Assembly: GCF_040448675.1 (NCBI RefSeq)
Contig: NZ_CP159289.1
Span: 1,674,001 to 1,738,000 of the forward strand
DNA from: Dyadobacter sp. 676
GTDB taxonomy: Bacteria > Bacteroidota > Bacteroidia > Cytophagales > Spirosomataceae
Reading direction: 5' to 3'
Length of the DNA: 64,000 nucleotides
In this document: positions 15,858 to 23,453 of the stretch, piece by piece
Position numbering within the stretch: position 1 is the stretch's first letter
Layout of the letters: every line of letters begins with the position of its first letter
Position numbers and translations under genes: made by a program
Notes under the pieces: generated by a model
Told to the model about the DNA's origin: nothing
The model's input: the letters and a program-made list of their open reading frames with translations, nothing else
Database searches by the model: none

Positions 15858-17087
15858 GTGGACCGTGCGATATTACATTTCGATCTGGATACCTTCTTCG
15901 TCTCGGTGGAGCGCAAGCAGGATAAACGGCTGGAAAACAGGCCGATCCTTGTCGGCGGAACGGGCGACAGGGGCGTTGTAGCGGCGTGCAGCTACGAAAC
16001 GAGGCGATTCGGTGTGCATTCGGGCATGCCGATGAAAATGGCGCGAATGCTATGCCCCGAGGCGACGGTAATACGTGGAAACGGGGAAACGTATTCGAAG
16101 CATTCCAAAGAAGTTAGCGAAATCATTAGCCAGAGTGTGCCGGTGTTCGAGAAAGCAAGTATCGATGAGTTTTACGCGGATTTGTCGGGGATGGACAAAT
16201 ACCATGACTGTTATGGCCTGGCAAGCGACCTCCGCCAGCGCATTATCCGCGAAACCGGCTTGCCCATTTCATTCGGTCTGGCAACGAACAAGCTGGTTTC
16301 CAAGGTAGCCACCGGCGAAGCGAAACCCAATAACCAGCTGAAAGTGGACGCCGGACAGGAAAAACCGTTCCTGGCGCCTATGAAAGTGCAAAAAATCCCG
16401 ATGGTGGGCGAAAAAATGGGCCAGACGCTCAACAATCTGGGCATACGGTACGTCAAAACGATCCAGGAAATGCCTATGGAGGTAATGGGGCAGGTTTTCG
16501 GTAAAAACGGTATTGCCTTGTGGAACCGCGCCAACGGGCGCGACGACTCTCCCATTGTTCCTTTTCACGAACGCAAATCCATTTCCAGCGAGCGGACGTT
16601 CGGGCGCGATACCGGTGATGTACGTAAAATGCGGGAAATGGTGCGGGCAATGGCGGAAACGCTGGCATTCCAGCTCCGGACCGGCAATAAACTCACCTCC
16701 TGTGTTTCGGTAAAGATCCGCTATTCCGATTTTAACACATTTTCAAAACAATTGAAAATAGCCTATACCTCAGCAGACCACGTCCTGATCCCGCATGTAG
16801 AAAGGCTTTTCGACCAGCTCTATAACCGGCGGATGATGGTACGGCTCGTGGGGGTGAATTTCAGCGACCTGGTGACGGGAAATTACCAGATCAACCTGTT
16901 CGATGATACCGAAGAACGCCTGAACCTTTACCAGGCCATGGATTACATCAAAACCAAATACGCCTACAATAAAGACGGCGACCAGATACTGACCTGGGCC
17001 AGTACCATGGGAATTTCCGACATCGGGGCTATGGGAAACCCGTTCAACGGGGAACCGCCCATTATCCCGGCACACAGGAATGCCTGA
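15858..17087 (+). CDS. dinB: Y-family DNA polymerase (DinB / Pol IV)
   Basis: A 409-residue translesion polymerase starting at GTG 15858. Catalytic carboxylates are in HFDLDTFFVSVE near the start and in SIDEFYADLSG at about 95-105. CSYETRRFGVHSGMP is the conserved finger segment, and a little-finger domain with SSERTFG follows. Such enzymes copy past damaged bases at low fidelity. The divergent S24 repressor and the operator array between them point to damage induction. A HigBA module on the opposite strand separates it from dnaE. It could also be called ImuB-like from its dnaE partner, but the acidic active-site residues are intact, unlike in ImuB. Confidence 0.92.
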   Translation: MDRAILHFDLDTFFVSVERKQDKRLENRPILVGGTGDRGVVAACSYETRRFGVHSGMPMKMARMLCPEATVIRGNGETYSKHSKEVSEIISQSVPVFEKASIDEFYADLSGMDKYHDCYGLASDLRQRIIRETGLPISFGLATNKLVSKVATGEAKPNNQLKVDAGQEKPFLAPMKVQKIPMVGEKMGQTLNNLGIRYVKTIQEMPMEVMGQVFGKNGIALWNRANGRDDSPIVPFHERKSISSERTFGRDTGDVRKMREMVRAMAETLAFQLRTGNKLTSCVSVKIRYSDFNTFSKQLKIAYTSADHVLIPHVERLFDQLYNRRMMVRLVGVNFSDLVTGNYQINLFDDTEERLNLYQAMDYIKTKYAYNKDGDQILTWASTMGISDIGAMGNPFNGEPPIIPAHRNA

Positions 17088-17093
17088 TGTTGA

Positions 17094-17393
17094 TCAGGCA
17101 ACGCCCGACTGCAAAGTTTTTATTTCATTCAATTCCTCGGAAATCAAATGCTGTCCTTCTTCGATATCATAATCATCCTGCAAGCCAAGCCAGAATTTGG
17201 GCGTCGTGCCGAAGTATTTGCTGAAACGCAATGCTGTATCAGCCGTAATACGTCTTCGCCCTTTGACGATCTCGCTAATGCGGGTCTGGGGAATACCAGT
17301 CTCCCTGGCCAATCGATAAGCAGAAATACCCATTGGTTCTAGAAATTCCTTCAGCAGGACCTCACCGGGATGAATATTGTTTAGTGTTTCCAT
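17094..17393 (-). CDS. higA: HigA-type antitoxin
   Basis: A 99-residue XRE helix-turn-helix protein beginning METLNNIHPGEVLLKEFL. The helix-turn-helix is in the segment YRLARETGIPQTRISEIVKG, and FWLGLQDDYDIE marks the HigA (VapI-like) antidote family. It neutralises HigB and represses the operon. The toxin gene precedes it (5-bp gap), the reversed order that is usual for higBA. Its stop is 6 bp from the end of dinB, so the two genes converge. Confidence 0.9.
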   Translation of the reverse strand: METLNNIHPGEVLLKEFLEPMGISAYRLARETGIPQTRISEIVKGRRRITADTALRFSKYFGTTPKFWLGLQDDYDIEEGQHLISEELNEIKTLQSGVA

Positions 17394-17398
17394 TGAAA

Positions 17399-17680
17399 TT
17401 AATGATAATCAACAATTTTAACCTCAACAGCATTACCATCTGACCATTTAAACACAATCCGCCACTGATCATTGATACGAATGCTGTAAAATTCTCTCAG
17501 ATTTCCGGAGAGCTTTTCCAGCCGGTTTGATGGAGGAATACGTAAATCCGCAAGGTTTTGTGAGTTATGAAGCATTCTTAGCTTCCGTCTCCCAACCTGC
17601 TGGATTTCCAACGGCAACTTAGCAACCCGCTCGCCGAGCCATATTTTTTCGGTTTCCTTCGAAGAAAAGCTTACGATCAT
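17399..17680 (-). CDS. higB: HigB-type mRNA interferase toxin
   Basis: A 93-residue RelE/HigB-fold protein starting at ATG 17680 (MIVSFSSKETEKIWLGE); the reading to 17731 adds a non-family leader. RLEKLSGNLREFYSIRINDQWRIVFKW is the signature of the plasmid maintenance killer family, which cuts mRNA on the ribosome. It is first in the higBA operon and divergent from dnaE, with 57 bp between the two start codons, so both promoters must lie in that small space. Confidence 0.9.
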   Translation of the reverse strand: MIVSFSSKETEKIWLGERVAKLPLEIQQVGRRKLRMLHNSQNLADLRIPPSNRLEKLSGNLREFYSIRINDQWRIVFKWSDGNAVEVKIVDYH

Positions 17681-17737
17681 TTCAGGCACCATTAGTAACG
17701 CCAAAAGTAAGTACTCAGTTCCGTTTTTCAAATACTC

Positions 17738-20707
17738 ATGTTACTCAACTGTCACTCATATTTCAGCCTCCGGTTCGGGACTATCCCCGAGGACGACCTG
17801 CTTGCGCTTTGCAGGGAAAACGGTTATGACTGCGTCGCACTCACCGATATAAACAACACATCGGGATGCCTCAACTTTATACGGATGGCTCCCAGATTCG
17901 ACATCAAACCCATTGTCGGGATCGACTTCCGGAATGGCGTAACACAGCAGTTTGTGGCGCTGGCAAAGAACAACAGCGGTTTTCAGGCGATGAATGCGTA
18001 TTTATCGGCCCGGAAAATGGCAGGCGCCCCCTTCCCTGACCGTGCACCGGAAATGGAGCACGTGGCGGTCATTTATCCTTTTGAAAAACTCAACAAGGAA
18101 CGACGCGAACAATTCGGGCCGGACGAGTATATCGGTATTTCGATGCAGGAGCTTGGAAAGCTGCATTACTCTCCCTTGCAACGCTTTATGAGCAGAATGG
18201 TGATTCAGCAGCCGTTAACTTTCCGGAACAGGAAGGATTTCAATGCGCACCGGTTACTGCGTGCCATTGACGAAAATACATTATTGAGCAAACTGGCCGC
18301 TTCGCAAACCGGTCGCGAAGACGAGCAGATCGTGCAAGCGAAGGTCCTCGAATACCATTTCGAACAAAAGGACTTTCACATAATACTGGAAAACACCCGA
18401 AAACTGATGGATGAATGCAATATCCATTTCACTTTCGGTAGCGAACGGGGGCACCAGAACCTGAAAGTGTTCGGCAAAAACGAAGAAGACGATTTCAAAA
18501 GGCTCCGCTCGATGAGCTACGAGGCACTTGGTTACCGTTACGGCGACAACATTACCGACGAGATTTTTGACCGCATCGCCAAAGAATTGGAAATGATCCG
18601 GCAACAGAATTTTGTGCCGTTTTTCCTGGTAAACCATGATATCGTAAGCTACGCACGTCGCAAAGGCTATTATTACGTCGGCCGGGGCAGCGGCGCAAAC
18701 AGCATCATCGCCTATTTGCTCAATATCACTAACGTCGACCCGATCGAGCTGGACTTGTATTTCGAACGGTTTATCAACCTTCACCGTAAAAATCCGCCCG
18801 ATTTCGATATCGATTTTTCCTGGCGCGACCGTGAGGACGTTACCCGTTACATCTTCGACACCTACGGTAAAAACGGCCAGGCCGCATTGCTGGCAACTTA
18901 CAGCACGTTTCAGCATAATGCCGCCGTGCGCGAACTCGGCAAGGTGTTTGGCTTACCTCCCTACGAAATCGAAGCGCTGGCGAACGGAAAGTACGATCCC
19001 AAAAAGCTGGATCAGCTTGCGGGACTTGTAATTAAATATGCCGATTACCTGCAAACCAACAATCAGCCGAACCATCTGAGTATCCATGCCGGCGGTATCC
19101 TGATCTCGGAGCGGCCCATGCATTATTTCACGGCCACGGACGTCCCGCCGAAAGGCTTTCCTACCACTCAGTTCGACATGGTGATTGCGGAGGATGTGGG
19201 GTTGAACAAATACGATATCCTGGGCCAGCGCGGTCTTGCGAAAATCAAAGAAACACTCGAAATCATCCGTTATAACCGTCCGGAAGCGGCTGATTTCGAT
19301 ATTAACGACGTAAAAAAATTCAAAACGGACCCGAAAATCAACGATCTGATCAGACAGGCGCAATGCATCGGCTGTTTCTATGTGGAATCACCGGCCATGC
19401 GGATGCTTTTGAAAAAGCTGGAAGTGGACAATTACCTGGGACTGGTCGCCGCCAGTTCGATTATACGGCCGGGAGTCGCCAAAAGTGGTATGATGCGCGA
19501 ATACATTCTCCGCCACCGGCATCCCGAAAGACGTAACGAAGCCCATCCGCGCCTGCTCGAACTGATGGAAGAAACGTATGGCATCATGGTTTACCAGGAA
19601 GACGTAATCAAGGTTGCGCATTATTTTGCGGGCCTGACGTTAGGCGAAGCCGATGTGATCCGGCGGGGCATGAGCGGAAAATTCCGGGGACGGGAGGAAT
19701 TCGAGCGTGTGAAGAAAAAGTATTTCAAAAACTGCCGGAGCAAAGGTTACGACGAGACGATGACCATGGAAGTCTGGAACCAGATCGCCAGTTTCGCGGG
19801 CTTCGCGTTCGCCAAAGGACATTCGGCTTCCTATGCCGTGGAAAGTTACCAGACCTTGTTCCTTAAAGCGTATTTTCCGCTGGAATTTTTAGTAGCCGTG
19901 CTTAATAACGGCGGCGGTTTTTACGCCCCCGAACTGTACATTCATGAGGCCCGTATGCTTGGCGCCCTCGTACACGCGCCCTGCGTGAACCACAGCGACG
20001 CGCACGCGACAATCGAAGGCAACGAGATATATCTCGGTATGCAATTCCTGAATGACCTCGAAGCCAGAACGATCGAGCGGATCCTCTCCGCGCGCAGGCA
20101 GGACGGCCCGTTTACGTCGTTGAATGATTTTCTCGACCGCGTACCGATTTCCATTGAACAACTTACCATCCTGATCCGGATCGACGCGTTCCGTTTTACC
20201 GGGATTGGCAAGAAAACGCTACTTTGGAAAGCGCATTTTCGGCTAAGCACCACACCGGTAAAGGTCCCGCAAAAGCAATTGTTCCACACGGAGATCAAGG
20301 ATTTCGAACTGCCCGAATTCCATTCCTCCATTCTCGACGACGCCTATGACCAGATCGAGCTGCTCGGCTTTCCGCTTTGCAGCCCTTTTAACCTCCTGAA
20401 AAACCCGCTCCCCAAAAGCGTCATGTCACGCGATCTGCACCATTATGTGAATCAGGAGGTGGTGCAATACGGCTATTTGGTAGCGCTAAAAAATACCCGC
20501 ACAGCCCGGGGCGAATCGATGCAGTTCGGCACGTTTCTGGATTACGAGGGGCAATTTATCGATACCGTTCACTTTCCCACGGCAGCCGCGAGAGTGAATG
20601 CGTCGGTCAAGGGAGTTTACAAAATCCGGGGTATAGTAACGGAAGAGTTCGGCTTTCTCACTGTGGAAGTGTCCGAAATTACCCGCGTGGAATCTGCGGC
20701 GCGTTAA
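17738..20707 (+). CDS. dnaE: Error-prone-type DNA polymerase III alpha subunit (short DnaE)
   Basis: A 989-residue C-family polymerase. It has an N-terminal PHP domain (LNCHSYFSLRFGTI), the palm with GRGSGANSIIAYLLN near residue 315 and the catalytic aspartates in PPDFDIDF near 355, then HAGGILIS and the fingers with AFAKGHSASYAVESYQ. It is shorter than replicative Bacteroidota DnaE (about 1200 residues). Association with dinB and an S24 repressor suggests the damage-tolerance copy, like DnaE2 of imuA-imuB-dnaE2 cassettes; the replicative copy should be elsewhere. No ImuA is present here. Its stop shares TTAA with the convergent GT87 gene. Confidence 0.88.
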   Translation: MLLNCHSYFSLRFGTIPEDDLLALCRENGYDCVALTDINNTSGCLNFIRMAPRFDIKPIVGIDFRNGVTQQFVALAKNNSGFQAMNAYLSARKMAGAPFPDRAPEMEHVAVIYPFEKLNKERREQFGPDEYIGISMQELGKLHYSPLQRFMSRMVIQQPLTFRNRKDFNAHRLLRAIDENTLLSKLAASQTGREDEQIVQAKVLEYHFEQKDFHIILENTRKLMDECNIHFTFGSERGHQNLKVFGKNEEDDFKRLRSMSYEALGYRYGDNITDEIFDRIAKELEMIRQQNFVPFFLVNHDIVSYARRKGYYYVGRGSGANSIIAYLLNITNVDPIELDLYFERFINLHRKNPPDFDIDFSWRDREDVTRYIFDTYGKNGQAALLATYSTFQHNAAVRELGKVFGLPPYEIEALANGKYDPKKLDQLAGLVIKYADYLQTNNQPNHLSIHAGGILISERPMHYFTATDVPPKGFPTTQFDMVIAEDVGLNKYDILGQRGLAKIKETLEIIRYNRPEAADFDINDVKKFKTDPKINDLIRQAQCIGCFYVESPAMRMLLKKLEVDNYLGLVAASSIIRPGVAKSGMMREYILRHRHPERRNEAHPRLLELMEETYGIMVYQEDVIKVAHYFAGLTLGEADVIRRGMSGKFRGREEFERVKKKYFKNCRSKGYDETMTMEVWNQIASFAGFAFAKGHSASYAVESYQTLFLKAYFPLEFLVAVLNNGGGFYAPELYIHEARMLGALVHAPCVNHSDAHATIEGNEIYLGMQFLNDLEARTIERILSARRQDGPFTSLNDFLDRVPISIEQLTILIRIDAFRFTGIGKKTLLWKAHFRLSTTPVKVPQKQLFHTEIKDFELPEFHSSILDDAYDQIELLGFPLCSPFNLLKNPLPKSVMSRDLHHYVNQEVVQYGYLVALKNTRTARGESMQFGTFLDYEGQFIDTVHFPTAAARVNASVKGVYKIRGIVTEEFGFLTVEVSEITRVESAAR

Positions 20708-21954
20708 ACCCGCCGGCTTGTGTGCATAGGGTTTATTTCCCTAATCAATGCAATAAACAGCCATATCAGAAGCGCATTGCGAATGTTCAGGAGGGCGATC
20801 ATCGTCAATTGTTTCGAGATCAGATTGTAATAGTGTCCCGGAAATATAACGATCGTCAGCATCAGTGCGGCACCGAAAATAAGGTATGTCCTTAGCCTGC
20901 AAAACGATATCAATGGTAACAGCCAGATCAGGTATTGAGGTGACAGCACTTTGTTGAGCAATATAAAAAGCAGTATCTGTGCGGCGGCTGCGGGAATGAG
21001 TCGCGCGGCACGACCCGCTCTCGTACCCGCCCGAAACGCCCACGCCACATACGCGAGCATGGCGAGGAAACAGGCCGGAATAACGACATCGATCACCTGC
21101 AATACGGAGGCCGCCAGCGGAGTAACCAGATGCATTGCTCCGAAGCTGTGTGCAATGTCGAGTTTGACAATGCCCGTGCTTTCCAGTAACAGCATAACCC
21201 CTCCCGCGACGCTCTCCACCTGAATGCCCCTCAGCATGTGATAATGCATAAAATCCGAGACCCCGCCCATACCGGCCAGCACACTAAAACCTGCTACAAC
21301 TCCCGTAATGACCACGCATCCGCCAGCTTGCCGCGCCAGTTTGTACCAGCTTTTTTCAGACAAATAATATAATCCGAAAACCGGTATTAACACGATCGGG
21401 TATAATTTGGCGGCGGTGGCGGTCGCCCATGACATCCCCGATAAAAATGGCCTTCGCATAGCATAACCAATGGCCAGGATTGTCAGCAATGCAGGAAAAG
21501 AATCAAAACGGAAAAGAAATACCGGCAATGACAGCAGCAGGGCGGCCATATACCGCGGCAGTGCTTTCCCGGCCGGGTCCATTTTACCGATTATCCGGGC
21601 CATTAGCAGCCCCAGCAACAAGTTTTGCGCCATAAACCAGGCAACATAGCTGTGAAAGGACCCGTCAGCCAGATTACTCAAAATGCCGGGTATCAGAATC
21701 GGTAGCAACGATAATAAGGGGTATTCCAGCTTAAAATCGCGAAACGGAACCTGCCCGCCGAGCATTTTCACGGCCGTGTCCCGGTAAAGCGTCAGATCCT
21801 GAATATGCGCATTGAAGCGAAAAATCAGGTAATAACCTTCCAGCACAAGGTAAAAAACGATTAACAGGTACATGAACCGGGGCGGGAAAAGGCGCTTCCG
21901 AAGCGTGGTATTGCCGCTGGCCGGCAGCCAGCCGGAAACCTTGAATTCAGGCAT
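20704..21954 (-). CDS. GT87-like polytopic membrane glycosyltransferase
   Basis: A 416-residue integral membrane protein with about ten hydrophobic helices. LYRDTAVKMLGGQVPFRDFKLEYPLLSLLP near residue 80 and LSPQYLIWLLPLISF near the C-terminus are typical of the DUF2029/GT87 group, which contains polyprenyl-phosphate-mannose-dependent mannosyltransferases. The donor and acceptor here are not predictable. It is convergent with dnaE, sharing the four stop-codon bases TTAA. The opposite flank is a divergent lipoprotein gene. Confidence 0.72.
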   Translation of the reverse strand: MPEFKVSGWLPASGNTTLRKRLFPPRFMYLLIVFYLVLEGYYLIFRFNAHIQDLTLYRDTAVKMLGGQVPFRDFKLEYPLLSLLPILIPGILSNLADGSFHSYVAWFMAQNLLLGLLMARIIGKMDPAGKALPRYMAALLLSLPVFLFRFDSFPALLTILAIGYAMRRPFLSGMSWATATAAKLYPIVLIPVFGLYYLSEKSWYKLARQAGGCVVITGVVAGFSVLAGMGGVSDFMHYHMLRGIQVESVAGGVMLLLESTGIVKLDIAHSFGAMHLVTPLAASVLQVIDVVIPACFLAMLAYVAWAFRAGTRAGRAARLIPAAAAQILLFILLNKVLSPQYLIWLLPLISFCRLRTYLIFGAALMLTIVIFPGHYYNLISKQLTMIALLNIRNALLIWLFIALIREINPMHTSRRV

Positions 21955-22108
21955 GATCGAAATGGATATAGGTTAAAAACAGGTCGCAGATGTAATGATA
22001 CCGGCCCCGGATAATTCTCCTGACACATTTCCGTTTTCATTCTGTCTCCGAAGAAGTGACGTAAAACCAGCTTCATATTGATAATTCGAACACGCATCGC
22101 TCACCACC

Positions 22109-22597
22109 ATGACAATACGACAATTCTTTTCGCTGCTCGCCATTTCATGCCTCGTTTCCTGCTCCGGAAAGCCCGGCGCTTCCGACAACATGGCTGCCGA
22201 TACCTCGTCCCGGGCCAATATTCAGGCAATGGACACAACCTCCCATTGCTTCGCGTACCGGGTCGGCAAAGATTCGGCGTTCTTCCGTCTCCACATCGGC
22301 GAAAACGGCACGGCCACTGGCGAGCTATCCTATTCCCTTTTTGAAAAAGACCGTAATCGGGGAAGTTTCGCGGGGAAAATCCACGGAGATACGATTTGGG
22401 CTAAGTATACATTTACTTCGGAGGGAATAGCATCAGTGCGCGAAATAGCGCTTTTGAAAAAGGGCCCGGCCTGGATCGAGGGATTCGGGAATATGCAGGA
22501 CTCCGCCGGAACGATGGTTTTCAGCAACCGCTCCAAGCTGGATTTCGAGAAGGGCCTGCATTTCGAACCGGTTGAATGCCCTTCCGCGACACATTGA
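22109..22597 (+). CDS. Hypothetical lipoprotein
   Basis: A 162-residue protein with a lipoprotein signal (MTIRQFFSLLAISCLVSCSG; lipobox around Cys18). The mature part has alternating short strands: FAYRVGKDSAFFRLHI, ATGELSYSLFEKDRNRG and IWAKYTFTSEGI. This suggests a small beta-sandwich or lipocalin-like fold. No family can be named with confidence. It stands alone, divergent from the GT87 gene and 75 bp before the GyrI-like gene in the same direction. Confidence 0.65.
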   Translation: MTIRQFFSLLAISCLVSCSGKPGASDNMAADTSSRANIQAMDTTSHCFAYRVGKDSAFFRLHIGENGTATGELSYSLFEKDRNRGSFAGKIHGDTIWAKYTFTSEGIASVREIALLKKGPAWIEGFGNMQDSAGTMVFSNRSKLDFEKGLHFEPVECPSATH

Positions 22598-22672
22598 TTT
22601 TTTACGGTCCTGCTGCCATACAGCTGTCAGCGGGCCACCATTTCTTGCATGCGTTATCAATCTGAAACCGCC

Positions 22673-23296
22673 ATGGAGAAACTGGATCTCACCAAACATT
22701 TCAAAAGTTATTACACCGCAAAAAGCAAACCGGAATTGCAGTATATCGAAAAGGCGCGCTATCTGTCCATTCAGGGAAAGGGCGATCCGTCGGGCGAGGA
22801 GTTTATGCAAAAAATACAGGCATTGTATCCGGTTGCCTACGCTTTGAAATTTGCATTCAAAGCCAAAAACAGGGATTTCGTCGTCGCTAAACTCGAAGGT
22901 TTATGGTGGTACGACGAAAGCCGTTTCACGGGGGTGTCTATCGCCGACTCGCCCACCACGATCCCGCGCAGCGAGTGGGAATACCGCCTGCTGATCCGCA
23001 TTCCGGATTATGTGACGGAAAACGACGTCGAATCCGCGGTCGCAGCCACTTTTGCCACGAAGGGCCTGCCGGCGGTCGGAGAGGTTTCGTTTTTTGAAAT
23101 GACGGAAGGAAAAGTGGCCCAGATGTTACACACCGGCCCATTCGATACCGAAGTGAAAACGCTCGAAAAACTCGGCGCATTCATGTCCGAACGTGGGCTT
23201 TCAAAAAACGGGCTGCACCATGAAATTTACCTTTCGGACTTCCGGAAAACGGCGCCGGAGAAGTTGAAAACCATTCTGCGGGAGCCCATTAAATAG
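22673..23296 (+). CDS. GyrI-like domain protein
   Basis: A 207-residue protein starting at ATG 22673 (MEKLDLTKHFKSYYTAK). It has the GyrI-like/TipAS-like small-molecule binding fold with repeated strands: YLSIQGKGDPSG, EGLWWYDE, EWEYRLLIRIPDYVTE, HTGPFDTEVKTLEKL and HHEIYLSDFRK. Stand-alone proteins of this kind often bind hydrophobic drug-like compounds, and some hydrolyse cyclopropanoid or ester toxins. It lacks a helix-turn-helix, so it is not a regulator. An in-frame ATG at 22649 is less likely. The hairpin at 23329-23363 ends its transcript. Confidence 0.85.
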   Translation: MEKLDLTKHFKSYYTAKSKPELQYIEKARYLSIQGKGDPSGEEFMQKIQALYPVAYALKFAFKAKNRDFVVAKLEGLWWYDESRFTGVSIADSPTTIPRSEWEYRLLIRIPDYVTENDVESAVAATFATKGLPAVGEVSFFEMTEGKVAQMLHTGPFDTEVKTLEKLGAFMSERGLSKNGLHHEIYLSDFRKTAPEKLKTILREPIK

Positions 23297-23328
23297 ACAA
23301 ATAGTTACAAAATTTACAAGAAATACGC

Positions 23329-23363
23329 GGCCGGCACGTTCTTTTGCGTGCCGGCCTTGTTTT
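23329..23363 (+). terminator. Rho-independent terminator after the GyrI-like gene
   Basis: GGCCGGCACG and CGTGCCGGCC form a perfect 10-bp stem with an 8-nt loop (TTCTTTTG), followed by TTGTTTTT. Confidence 0.88.
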
Positions 23364-23453
23364 TCCAAAACATTTACCGCGCTCACTTTGCAATCGCAAT
23401 CTTTAACAATATCTTTCGCCTCTCCTGAATAATATCAAATTAAAATCAGAAAA

